Shown piece by piece: positions 30,608 to 40,591 of a DNA stretch of 64,000 nt. Origin of the DNA: Gautieria morchelliformis. Taxonomy: Eukaryota > Basidiomycota > Agaricomycetes > Gomphales > Gomphaceae. A program made the position numbers and the translations under genes. How positions within the stretch are numbered: position 1 is the stretch's first letter; each line of letters starts with the position of its first letter. The notes under the pieces are model-generated. The model was not told the origin of the DNA. It did not search any database and saw only the letters and a program-made list of their open reading frames with translations. The stretch lies in the NCBI GenBank assembly GCA_015179125.1, contig WHVA01000084.1, forward strand, positions 1 to 64,000, given 5' to 3'.

Positions 30608-31425
30608 TTAGTCTTCCTCCATGGTATTGTCCCCAAACCCAGCCCAGTCCTCCGCCTCCAGCTGTTTCCCAGTTTCCCTGATCCCATGGTCCTCCACAAA
30701 CTTCACCACGTCCTGCAACTCGCCCTCCAACATTTCTGCAGCCACCTCTGAATCCTCCGTCTGCTGCATCCACCTCAATTCCACAATGACCTGGTACAAA
30801 TGGTCTTTGAATGCCCCCAGGCAATCAGTGACCACGCTGTAGAAGTTGTGCTGCATCCACAGCATTGGCTCCCCTTGCTGCAGGAACCCCCGGAGTGACC
30901 TCGCAATGTCCAGGAGTGGATTTGAGGTCCACTCCTGTCTGGTCACCCTGCTCCCGCTAGCCTCCGGCTCTTCCAGAACCCCCCTCGTCCTGGTCCCCCG
31001 GGAGACAGGTTTCTTGGCCATTTGAGAAGGCCTTTCCGCCCCCATTTCCAACCCTCCGGTTTTCTTCCGCTTGGCTGACACCCTGGCCTTGGCCCATCCA
31101 CCACGCATGCCCTCTTCGCGTCCTTGCACTGATTGCACACGGTGGCTTTCCTGGCCAGGTCCCAGACGCAGGGGAGATCCCTCTCCTGGCATCCCTGGCA
31201 GCTGGGCTGCTGTGGACCATCCTCCTCCGGCACCGACCTCTTGACCTCCGCCCGGTGTGCTTCTTTCTGGTGGTTCTTCTCCTCCTGAGCCGCATGCCAT
31301 TCCGCCATTGCGTTCCCTTTGCCCTTGTTCTTGGGCTTGGGCATTTCCTCCGGAGTGTCGTCCAACGGAGTTTCGCTCCACACGGAGATCTCCTCCACAG
31401 TCACAAATTCTTTCTGTTTGGACAG
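30608..31425 (-). pseudogene. Zn2Cys6-type protein encoded opposite to gypsy B
   Basis: The minus-strand frame from about 31425 reads an acidic/Lys-rich N-terminus, then a cysteine array CX2CX6CX10CX2CX6C (CQGCQERDLPCVW, then VCNQCKDAKRACVVDG), the exact pattern of fungal binuclear zinc clusters. A 1-bp shift near 31095 passes to the second frame, which continues KRKKTGGLEMGAERPSQ, NPLLDIARSLRGFLQQGEP and MLEGELQDVVKFVEDHG to the stop at 30608. No ATG is in frame at the right end, where a copia fragment starts, so the N-terminus is cut. The layout (cluster, basic linker, C-terminal helices) parallels the opposite-strand gene of element A, although sequence similarity is low. Confidence 0.7.
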
Positions 31426-31430
31426 TCAGC

Positions 31431-31916
31431 CTACCCCACAGGATGATTTGTGGGACTTACCTTTGCAGCTGCGTGTTCCTTTTCCACCACAGCCGCTTTT
31501 TCCGCGCCGATAGTGAAGGTCAGAGTGTTGATTTTGGAGATCATACCGGCGTGGTGAGTGTGAGTCCTCAGAAGGTCCGAGGCCTCTTTCGCAGTCATGG
31601 TAGGAAGCAAGAGGTGACGGATTGTACTGTCGACCTGCTTGCCGAGAGTGCTGATGATGTGCAAGTTGATAAGGTGCCACTCAGCGGCCTTCTTCTGATC
31701 AAGCGGTTCGTCAATGGAGCCATCGATGTAGCCCATTGTTTTGGAACCCTTCAAGACTTTTGGTGTTATTGCTAACACTTCAATCTATCAGAACGTGTCG
31801 TTTACGAGACTCAAAGAATATTAAACAATGCTGCAGCACAACTCCGGAAATAATTTAATATTTGTACCTTGGTTGCAATCCACGTAAAAACTAGTCCAAG
31901 TTAATACGGATGGAAG
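31431..31916 (-). pseudogene. gag: Ty1/copia Gag N-terminal fragment
   Basis: Minus-strand 31778-31431 reads LKGSKTMGYIDGSIDEP, QKKAAEWHLINLHIISTLGK and RHLLLPTMTAKEASDLLRTH, the UBN2-type copia Gag N-terminus. Upstream (31916-31850) SIRINLD is followed by a stop (TGG to TAG likely). The fragment is cut on the left by the zinc-cluster gene junction and on the right by a solo LTR. Confidence 0.75.
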
Positions 31917-32311
31917 TGTCAGGGTTCACGCATTTCCTTCCACAAGTTTCTATTTTCTTCCATGAGTTTCAGTTACCTTCCGTCAGTTTCCATAACCTTC
32001 CGTCACATTCCATCACATTCCGTCACATATCACATTCTGTCACATTCTGTCACCTTCCGTAACCTTCTACAAGTTTCCGTCTCCCCTATTATGTAAGCCT
32101 TGCCAGCGTTATAAGACTGTAGCCCGTGTGGTGGCGTTTCCTCAGCTTGATCTCTGAGGATACCCACTACACAGGCAAGTCCCCATGTATCTATCGTTGG
32201 TAGAGTTATAAACTGAGGATACCCACTACACAGTTGGTCATTGTCCTAGTATCGGCTCTTATCTCCTTGAGTATCTTTGGTTGTGGCTTCGTCATTAGTG
32301 TTGCCCTCACA
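31917..32311 (+). mobile_element. solo LTR (TGTCAGGG...CCTCACA) with TSD GGAAG
   Basis: A 395-bp LTR is bounded by TGTCAGGGTTC and GCCCTCACA. GGAAG flanks it at 31912-31916 and 32312-32316. Its first 150 bp repeat TTCCGTCAC- and TTCCATCA-like words about a dozen times. GAGGATACCCACTACACAG occurs twice downstream (about 32156 and 32215). Removing it restores the 5' part of the copia Gag fragment. Confidence 0.9.
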
Positions 32312-32339
32312 GGAAGGCAATGCGTTTCTTAGCAGCACT

Positions 32340-33085
32340 GAACAATAAACTAAAAGACTGTAGGTTCAAGGACACTATCGGGGTCCAAGTGTATTCCAAA
32401 ATATAAAGGAATGTACTTAGCAGGCGAGTTTATAAATGGACTGCCCTGATAATCTACCAGCGCACAGCAATAAAACGAGAGGCAAAGAATAGAATCTAAA
32501 GCGGCTTTTACAAGTAACAGGAATTGACTTGTGAAAGATATTAACCAGGAAAATCAACTGATCAACTCTCTCGGGTATTGGAGTGCGAATGGCAAGACTA
32601 TCAATTGACAGACTCACTCTGTAGAATTACACCCGGAGGATTAGTCTAGGTGGCTAAGCAGAAAAGTATCTACTTAACAAGGAATTAGACACTAAAGTAA
32701 GTGAATAACCCTAGCTGGGGTTAGCAGCTTAGTAAGATGCAAGTCACACGAGTCACGTGTAGGATAGAAACAGTAGATTGCTAGATTGGATTCTTCTCCT
32801 AGGGGGTCAGAATGGCCTCCTTTTATATTGTAAATTACACAGGATTACGTAAAATGGGGAGCTTCTATCTATTAGGCGAGTGATGCCATAAGTAAATATT
32901 TGCGCAGCTAAAACACACCCTCGTAACTATAGTGGTGTGTTTGTGCGAGGAAATTAAGAATAGATAGCCAATCACCTTCCCTGATCTGCACAGCCTGGCA
33001 TAGCCTTACACAGCCCTGCATAGCCTTGCATAGCCCTGCATAGCCCTGCACAGCCCTATTATGTCAAGGGTCCTATTTCAGGGGT
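32340..33085 (-). mobile_element. probable copia LTR (minus strand)
   Basis: On the minus strand the order is a promoter-like region with tandem decamers, AATATAAAAGG near 32829-32819, then a leader ending in TGGAATACACTTGGACCCCG just before the copia Gag fragment. This is where the fragment's 5' LTR should be. Exact termini and a TSD are not resolved. Confidence 0.5.
32988..33057. repeat. 10-bp tandem repeat (GCATAGCCCT)n
   Basis: Six to seven diverged copies of CTGCATAGCC/CTGCACAGCC follow each other. The array lies upstream (minus strand) of the LTR TATA-like box and may be a U3 array. Confidence 0.7.
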
Positions 33086-33619
33086 TGTAGCACTAAGCTT
33101 GGAGGCTCAGCATCCAATAAGATTCCTTGATTATGCACCCTAGTTTTGGCTCTGCATATCATTGGGCAGTCTTGCACACAGCCTTACACAGCCATGGTTG
33201 CTATGAAGCAAGTCATGTGTCTGCTGGGTTTGAACTATATTTAGGTGTACAGGCTTGTGTAAGCTGCACCGGATATTCCCAATCTCACCAGCTGAGATTG
33301 AAAGAGCCAAAGTGTCGGAGTTGTGGGTGTTTGAGGACGTGCGGCTCTGAATAAGCGCGTTCGAGGTTCACTCCGGTCGGAGTTTGAAATTGAGCGCCGA
33401 TGACAAAGTTATGGACTCTCATGGGTTCATAACCTTTGTCAAGCAAAATAAGGCAGTTTAGAGCCAAGGAGGTCAGAACAATTGGCGAAAAAATGCCAGA
33501 AAATTCAAGGAATATTCTAAATCCAGTTCCCCATCAAAGCTGCGTGTATTGGCTGAGGTTAAGATGGGAAAAAGGTTTTTTACAGACTTTTTAATGCTTT
33601 TTTCGAGGATTTTAGACTA
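33086..33619. other. no supported gene
   Basis: Unique-looking sequence with short ORFs only. A small echo of the CACAGCC repeat appears near 33175-33195. Confidence 0.4.
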
Positions 33620-33850
33620 GAAAGATGGTTCCTACACACCCATGATACCAGCTTCCAGAAAGGAAAACTCCATCTTGCGAGACCATTTCAGCCAGGAGCC
33701 TTCGGTAAGCTTCTCAATGTCCTTCACTCTGACATGATAATCGAGTACCATCATAGAAACAGTAGGGAAGGAGTAGACTAAGCTAAGATAATTGGTTATG
33801 AAGAGTATTCCGCGCATAGAGTGACTCTTAAAGCGGCCCATAACCTATTG
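33620..33850 (-). pseudogene. second copia Gag N-terminal fragment
   Basis: Minus-strand 33841-33632 contains VKDIEKLTEGSWLKWSRKME followed by FSFLEAGIMGV, matching the start of copia Gag proteins (LTE-x-NWxxW-type). The remainder of the element is not adjacent. It is a short relic. Confidence 0.5.
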
Positions 33851-34051
33851 AAGACTGTACTAGAAGATTAGTTCTAGGTACAGGGATCATCAATAACGTG
33901 CATAAAGCGAGTGTAAGGATGGTTTACCTCAGTCTACAATGTGTGTGATAAGACTGAGGGAAACCGTGAAACTCCGACTTGTGTCGTGGGTGCTTGTGGA
34001 TGCGGCAGGGGTCACGCTTGTAACTCCAACACGTACCGCATAGCTGACCAT

Positions 34052-34925
34052 AGTATATAAGATAGAAGTCACCTTAAACTGGAACCTTTATGTAAGCGGG
34101 CGCTTAGGTCACGTGATGCGCCAAATCCTCGCCTTGGTGTTTTTTTTTTTTTTTCCCTTTCAGAAGGCACCTTGGTGCAATGACATGTTCTATAATATAA
34201 TTAGTGACATTGAATCATATTACATGAATCCCTTGTCCAACTCAGACATAATGTTTGGAGGTAAAGTATGATGGCCATGGTGTAGGCAAACACTTCTTGC
34301 GAAATGGCTTCCTAGAGTCTCTTTGGGACATGTCTACCTACAATCCTTAGGAGAGACTTAGGATATATCTATATTTATTGAGGAGATATATAGCATCCAA
34401 AATGTGACAGCCTGAATGTGTGAACAGGGTCAAGCACAACCTGCCGGGTGGTCAAATCGATGACTAAGCAAGCGGCCTGCAGTGGAACTCACCTAGTTAA
34501 GGTTGTACTTACCTAAACCCCGATTTAAGCAGCAGAAATGTGTAGCAAGGGCCCCAGAGTGGTTTGAAGCTTTTTTCATGCGTCGTCCAAAGGTTCGAAA
34601 GGCTGACAAATAGGTCACGTGATCTACCACGTGACTGCCAAATTCCATCGGTCCAAAAACCGAAATTGCAGGAAATCATTCTAGGACATCGGAAAAATAA
34701 TTTGGTATTTTTTCTATGTCACATTTTGGATGCTATATATCTCCTCAATAAATATAGATATATCCTAAGTCTCTCCTAAGGATTGTAGGTAGACATGTCC
34801 CAAAGAGACTCTAGGAAGCCATTTGGCAAAAAGTGTTTGCCTTCGAGTGTTATTGACCTCGCCATTGGACTGTGCTCAGCTTATGTAAGGGGTGCCAGTT
34901 TAAGATGACTTCTATCTTAGTTTGT
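34052..34925. mobile_element. large inverted-repeat (foldback) element
   Basis: The outer arms 34052-34095 and 34876-34925 (AAGATAGAAGTCACCTTAAA on the left) and the inner arms about 34286-34410 and 34716-34845 (CCTAGAGTCTCTTTGGGACA on the left) are inverted copies. The centre is unique and includes the dyad GTCACGTG-6-CACGTGAC (34614-34635). A T-run interrupts the left arm near 34140. No ORF is credible and TSDs are unclear. Confidence 0.65.
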
Positions 34926-35851
34926 ATATATGTATATTTCATAGGCTTGACATAAGTAGCTACATAGATAAAAACAGGGATCCAATCGAAGCTAGTATGG
35001 TGCGCCACATGCGCGTAAAAATGGCATCTTTGCGTCTCACGACCCACTCACCCGCCCCCTTATTGAACGTAGTGAATGGTCAGCCTACACACAGATTTTC
35101 GCCCACACTCAGATCACAGTTCGTGTCCAAGAAGGGATTGAGCGTAATCAGCTGGGCTTATGTGATATTTTGGGCCTGCGTGACCGCGAAACACAAGTCC
35201 CCCGATTTTACTGTGTAAATTTTAGCACAAGGGCTAGTGCCACCTCCAATGCAATATGCCTCCCCAACAAGGATGTTGACACAATTCATTGAGACCTCTG
35301 GATTCCATCTGAAGAAATCTGCCGCCGCAATACTGTACGTTGTCTCTATGGCAGGACAGTTGCCTCCAGAAACAACAGTATGATAGGTAGTGCAGTTAGC
35401 CAGCATGCCATTTGCGAGGTTCGGGGGAGGGCCACCACTCCCACCACTTATCATAGGGCCTGTGACACAATATGCCAGGCCCAATTGCAAATTTGAGCAG
35501 TCAGCCACAATCTCCGGGGTCCACGCCGAGAACGCCACGCTCATGATATTGAATTTGCTCTCGATTGCGCCGCAATTATCACCCGAGACGATGGTGTAAT
35601 AGTCCGTACAAGAGCCGTTTGTAATCGTCCCCAGAGCAACGTTGCTAGGTGGAGCGGAACTGTTGCTTGGCGGTGTGGAGAAGGGGCTAATGGGGAAAAC
35701 ACAGTAAGCCACCCCGAGAATGAGATTGGTGCAATCAGATGACAGCCCTGGATTCAGCCCATCGAATTGTGCGTTGGTGAGTGCAAACTGTGATTCAATC
35801 GATGTGCAGCCGTCCCCGCTTCTGACGGTACACTGCAGAAAGCGCCGGCAC

Positions 35852-35883
35852 CTAAAAATCAGTACTTGAGCACTGATTTTTAG
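35852..35883. repeat. subterminal palindrome of the 2-kb transposon
   Basis: CTAAAAATCAGT pairs with ACTGATTTTTAG over an 8-nt loop, 21 bp inside the left end. A related, less perfect dyad around TCAGTACTTG lies near 37745-37775. Subterminal dyads of this kind are often transposase binding sites. Confidence 0.55.
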
Positions 35884-36879
35884 CTCCCGAATCTCGGCCC
35901 CTTTGACCATGAACTGATTTCTAGTAGTGAAAATGTCCCACTTTGCACTGTTTTTTTAGCTCAAAATGAACGGAATTCTAGCTTGTTTAGGACTAATAAA
36001 AAGTACATTCAGAACTACTTTTTAAGTACAGACATCATTGCCTAGCAAGCATATGTGAACCGGTACTGGACGGAAACAAGATGGAAATAGAGAGGTATGC
36101 AGCCACAAGGAAAATTCACTCGAGGTGGTGAAGAAGCGACGTCAACGATTAAAACTCAGTCAAAAACGCCAGTCTGGACAAAGTCAGGGAGTCCATCGCC
36201 CATGCAGGATATGGCAGAGGTCTCAACGACCACTACGCCCAGCGCATTCGGCATGATGAGTTTGACATCGCCCTTGACGAGGGCTTTCCACGAGAGTGAC
36301 GACTCCTGGACATTGCGTCAGCACGCTCATGGCTCATGATATAAAATATTGTAATGGTGATATGAGCACATACCTATATTGCCGACGACAGCGCGCGGAG
36401 GACATTTGGTCGCAGAGATATAGGCTCAATCTGCACGAGCTGCCTCAAGTCTAGCGATGCCCCAGATATAGTGAGCGGCGCATTTGACAGCATCATCTGC
36501 GTGAGCGCATATATCAACCCCTCCGTGAATAAACAGTTGAAGACGCTTGTACTGATGCAAGTTGTGCATACCGGCGGCACTATATCCCTCTTTATCACAT
36601 GGCGGGACTGTCAGCCAGCATCATTTGCAGGAATCCTGCTATGCTGATGCTGAGGTGGGAGATAAGGGGAAAGAATCACAGTTGGTCATTGAACAATGGC
36701 TAGTTCCATGGATCACAACGAAGAATTTCTTACTTGGGACACAGGGCAAAGCCATATTGCAGTTATATGGTGAGGCTGATCTGACGGGCCATGATGAGAC
36801 TTTCAGCAGTTCCTGTGATTTGTACTGACGTTCTCTGTTCTGCTCTTAACATGTCATCCATCAACCCATCTACTACCAC

Positions 36880-37160
36880 CCTGCCAGTTGAAAAGTCTTC
36901 GGGTGGGAGTGGCAGTGGCGCTGGGCGTGGGCAGGGCGGGCAAAGAGGGTGTGGGCAGGGCACGCGGGGCAGGAACAGCACCAGGACCATGTGAAAGGTG
37001 CTGGTGGAGCGGGAGCTGGTGGAATGCGCAGAGCAGGTGCTGGAGCGGAGGATGGGGCAGTGCCAGAGTGGGGATGATGCTGGAGCAGACGCGGTGGGTA
37101 TGCGAGGAGTGCGATGCAGAGGTCAGCAAGCAGGTGGGGGAGGTGCATTATAAGAGGTAC
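36880..37160. other. GC-rich block inside the 2-kb transposon
   Basis: A G-rich plus strand (GGGCGTGGGCAGGGCGGGCA-type runs) contrasts with the AT-rich ends. Open frames on both strands are composition artefacts as far as I can tell; a captured gene piece is possible. Confidence 0.35.
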
Positions 37161-38467
37161 GTGTGTAGCGGGTGAGCTGCGATTGTGTGCTTTTTTTTTG
37201 TTGCGTTTTGTGTTTTTTTTTGGGATGTGGGTGGTGCTCGGTCGCGATAGTGAGCACATGGAGCGTTTGAGGGGGTTTTCACCGAGCATGCGCGTGCCTG
37301 TTCCCAGTTCGGCGTTCAGGCCCCTCTTGTTCCTTTCTCTTTATGTGGCAAGCTGACGGAAGACGAGGAAGACAAATGACCTGTAAAACAACCATGAACC
37401 TCTGGAGATACTCAAGAATAATCACCTTATGCTGTGCTAGCTCTCCCACAGTGGGAACCAGTGCCTGCTATACCTGTTACCACTTAGCTTCACAGTGTTG
37501 TGTTGTCGGTGTGGTGGTGGTGGTAGGTAGAAGCAAGAAGCGTGGGAAGGTGGCGGAGTATCAAATGACTTGTTACTTTTGCACAAATTTATGAGTGAGG
37601 CGCTACATCAAGACGAAACTCCGCAGACCATGGGACATCGACAGAAGGTGTTCGTGGACCTGGAGACTGCTCATAAGTAGGTAAAAAAAAATTTCATTCA
37701 TCATTGGATCTTGGACTTTGCATTTTTTCCTGTACCTAAATTTCAGTACTTGTATAGTACTGATTTTTAGTGCTGGATGAAATTTATTTTTTGGGGACTA
37801 AAGTTCAGTACAAATCGGTACTGTAATTTAGCTGTAGTGCAAGCGGGACTGAAATATAGTGCTTATTCTTTCTATGGTGGGTATAGTACTGTACGCACGC
37901 GATACTGGCATTGGCAAACGCATTGGTTGGGCGTGGAGCAGGGACCAAGGTATAGTTACCTCGCGGGAATACAATACATATGGAAGAGCCGACAGCGGGG
38001 AGCACCCCGTTGCTGAATTCTGGATTCCAGGTTGTTAGGAGTGTGCTGTTTACTCCTACAAGCGTTGCTACTGAATCGAGAGTATCGCCATTCTGGATTT
38101 CAAGGGTTAGAATGGTGTTATGGTGAAAAAACGACAAAATCTGACCTGTATGTCATAATAATTTCTGCAAGCCACAGTTTGAGTGCCAGGTGCGACGTTC
38201 GTTGGGGCAGGCACGCCAGCAGCTGTGAGTGTACTTGTGACTATCGTTATTGTGTAGTTTTGTCGGGATTGTATAGCTGAAAGTTGTTGCAGTCGAATAG
38301 TTTGTTGTGATCGTCGGCGACGCAGTGATGGTTGAAAACGGCGGATATGGTGCAACGCAGTAATAGTAATCCAGCCATAGGTTTGTACAGTTTGCATCGA
38401 TTTCTAGTTGTGAAGGGTGAGCGACGGCGTATACACACCAACCAGACACTCACGAGGATTGAGCGTG

Positions 38468-39092
38468 ATGAAATCGAATAGCAATAACACATACAAGATC
38501 GATCCCTTGAAAGGGGATAATTACGCGGTGTGGCGCCGGCGGCTCCAGTGGATACTCAACGATTTGGATCTGTGGGACGTGGCTATCGGCAGGGAGATGG
38601 AACAGAGACTGGCAGATGCTGGCAACGTCACTGCGACCAAGCAGCAGGAAATCGACGATTGGAGAAAGAAGGATAAAAAAGCTAGAAAAGAAATTTGCCT
38701 CAGAGTCACCGATGAACAACTAGTCTACATCAATCAGATGATGTCTGCGTTCGCTGTATGGACTAGTTTACAAGCGATATTCAAGTCTAAGGGAGCCATG
38801 GGGATTGTAAATCTCCGAAGAGATTTCTTCTGAACGCTTGCTGAGAACGGCGCAAACATGGAGGAGCATGTACTCAAGCTCCACGGCATTCAACAGGAAC
38901 TGAATGTGTGGGGACATTACATCAGTGACACCGAGTTCTCGAACACGTTACTGATGTCATTACCAGAGTCTTGGTCAGCATTTATTACAGCAGTAAACAC
39001 CAGTGGAGCCGGGAAAACAGCTGATATATTAATAGCTTGGGTCCTCGATGAGGATCGAGCATGGAAAGCTGGATCGGCACGACAGACGGTGC
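38468..39092 (+). pseudogene. gag: Gag of Ty1/copia element D
   Basis: ATG 38468 opens NTYKIDPLKGDNYAVWRRRL and continues AVWTSLQAIFKSKGAMGIVN. A TGA at 38831-38833 interrupts RRDFF/TLAENGANMEEHV, where relatives have Arg (CGA to TGA). The frame continues to about 39092 (SLPESWSAFITAVNTSGAGK), where an unrelated stretch begins. The element starts without a 5' LTR; the N-terminal codons overlap the antisense end of the LysM gene, so the junction is near 38478. Confidence 0.85.
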
Positions 39093-39133
39093 TTTGTAAG
39101 ATTATAAAATCTATATAAATCTGCAATAACAAT

Positions 39134-39172
39134 CTCAGTGCTTAAACGCGAGAGCGTAGCCAAACAACTGAG
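39134..39172 (+). repeat. GAGA-loop hairpin, copy 1
   Basis: The core ACGC-GAGA-GCGT forms a stem closed by a GNRA-type tetraloop, and the outer CTCAGT...ACTGAG also pairs. The same block recurs at 39248-39286. Confidence 0.6.
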
Positions 39173-39247
39173 TATATTCACCTGCAATAACAATATATGG
39201 TATACAGGTGAGTTAAGAGAAAATAGATACTAAGCATTGTGTCTCAC

Positions 39248-39286
39248 CTCAGTGCTTGAACGCGAGAGCGTAGCCAAACAACTGAG
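39248..39286 (+). repeat. GAGA-loop hairpin, copy 2
   Basis: It differs from copy 1 at one base (TTGAACGC versus TTAAACGC), outside the pairing core. Spacing between the copies is 114 bp. Confidence 0.6.
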
Positions 39287-39510
39287 GAGAGCGATCTAAT
39301 GGTGTTCCACTTATACTCTAAGAGACCATTGTTCTAAACTAAAGAGGGCAACAAAAGAATGGAAAGAACAATAACAACAATGGGTGTTCCACCTGCATAT
39401 ACCTGGCGAGCAAGTACAATGAGTGGCTGTCACGTGTTTGCATTTTGCTCACAGTCACGTGCCCGCAGTACCCGCAGCTCCAACACGCTTAAGGCGCAAC
39501 AACGTCACAG

Positions 39511-40113
39511 GCCCAGGAAAGATGACTCAGGAGCAACAAAGGGCACGTGCTGAAATTGCGGCAAAAAGGGTCATTACATGAAGGACTGCTGGGCGAAAGG
39601 TGGCAGCAAGGAAGGTCAAGCACCAAAGTGGTTCAAGTCAGGGAACAAAGAGACAGTTAAACAAGTGGAAGAAAAGGACTTCACGTTTGTATCTAAGGAG
39701 GTAGCATACAGCGCTATATCTGCATCTGACTGGCTAGCCGATTCAGCAGCAATGACACACATAGCTTGAAGCCGAAACGATTTCGCTAGCTAAGCCGAGG
39801 AACCGTTGGAAATTGAAGGAATTTCACCTGGAGCAGTACTACATACACAAGGCCGAGGCACTATATACATGGAATTCAAAGTCGGCGCTAAGACGAACAC
39901 GATCGAGCTATGTGACGTCAAGCATGCACCGGATGCGCCGAACAACCTTATCAGTGTAGGGCGTCTAACTGATAAAGGCAACACGGCCACATTTACAGGC
40001 ACCGGCATCGAATTCAAATCACATGCCCAAGTTACTTTCACACAGGGACAGAAGTGCGGGCGGCTATTCTGTATGAAGGCATGGGTCACTCAATCAGTCG
40101 AGGCACGGGATCT
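39511..40113 (+). pseudogene. zinc knuckle and protease of copia element D
   Basis: The knuckle reads C-stop-NCGKKGHYMKDC: the position after the first Cys is TGA where relatives have an aromatic residue (probably TGG to TGA). The protease follows as WLADSAAMTHI, with D-S-A in place of D-S-G/T, then a stop (TGA) and LCDVKHAPDAPNNLISVGRL. The frame ends at the chromovirus insertion; the target duplication GATCT lies at 40109-40113. Confidence 0.8.
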
Positions 40114-40591
40114 TGTAAGGGCAACCCTGGCTGGTTGTGGAGATCACACTACCACACAACTGACAAGGGGAAATCCAAAGTATGTATAAATGAACAGAGC
40201 ATACAAGGGAGGGGATTCTCACCTGACAAGGGGAAATCCAAAGAGAAAAGTCTAAGGACCCCCAATGTCAGCGAGCCCGTATTATACTACGCTGCGCAGC
40301 CAGGGACAACACTTGGCACCCGCCATCAACCCTGCACCCTCCTGACCTCCCTGACGCTTGATCGACCCTTGATGTCGCCTATTACGCGAGTCGCTTGATT
40401 TCCAACACTGTTCCAAGAGCGGAAGTCGGAAATTGGAGTGGAACTGGCAAGGTGAACAGAACTGGTGGACATTCTCCCAGAAGCGGAATCATTTCCGAAA
40501 GCGGAGGCGGAGATGTAATCGGAACCGGAAGCGGAGTCTGAACTGGGTGTGGTGTCGGAACTGGAAATGGAAAACAGGGTGTCCCCTGACA
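40114..40591 (-). mobile_element. 3' LTR of chromovirus C
   Basis: 478 bp, TGTCAGGGG...CCTTACA on the minus strand. It has a 63-bp segment, bracketed by a 20-bp direct repeat (TGACAAGGGGAAATCCAAAG at 40161-40180 and 40224-40243), that the 5' LTR lacks. About nine substitutions distinguish the LTRs by my reading. Confidence 0.93.

Larger units (their letters stand above)
35831..37879. mobile_element. 2-kb DNA transposon in the LysM gene, TSD GGTA
   Basis: The insertion starts CACTGCAGAAAG and ends CTTTCTATGGTG (inverted CACCATAGAAAG). GGTA flanks it at 35827-35830 and 37880-37883. The inverted repeats stay recognisable for about 35 bp. Closing the gap at the TSD restores a continuous LysM reading frame. 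CAC...-type ends with a 4-bp duplication resemble CMC (Chapaev/CACTA-like) or KDZ-related transposons. The interior has only short ORFs, a GC-rich block at 36880-37160 and a palindrome at each side, so it is non-autonomous or decayed. Confidence 0.8.
35080..38480 (-). pseudogene. multi-LysM (chitin-binding type) protein, interrupted
   Basis: Minus-strand exons encode consecutive LysM modules. The most upstream piece (about 38480-38300) ends one module (IDANCTNLWLDYYYC) and has a GTGAGT...CTAG intron near 38452-38405. The next exons, joined over a GT-AG intron at about 38146-38100, give NGDTLDSVATLVGVNSTLLT. After the 2-kb transposon come modules at about 35820-35690 (SGDGCTSIESQF), 35600-35480 (YYTIVSGDNCGAIESKF), 35390-35250 (YHTVVSGGNCPAIETTY) and a last one (YTVKSGDLCFAVTQAQNIT). 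The last module is cut by TAA at 35158-35160, but its frame continues to a natural TGA at 35080 (LITLNPFLDTNCDL). A frameshift lies near 38270. The N-terminus, where a signal peptide is expected, is replaced by the copia element. LysM proteins bind chitin or peptidoglycan; this copy is dead. Confidence 0.85.
39093..39510. other. insertion in copia D Gag with duplicated hairpins
   Basis: About 400 bp separate the Gag body from its zinc knuckle and do not encode copia protein. The stretch contains two copies of a hairpin block, CTGCAATAACAAT words and a closing TA-rich segment. No terminal repeats or TSD are clear. It could be a small mobile insertion or a relic of a solo LTR. Confidence 0.45.

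Noticed and set aside
36888-37356. ORFs on both strands in the GC-rich block of the 2-kb transposon
   Set aside because: Open in several frames at once because of biased composition; no domain seen.
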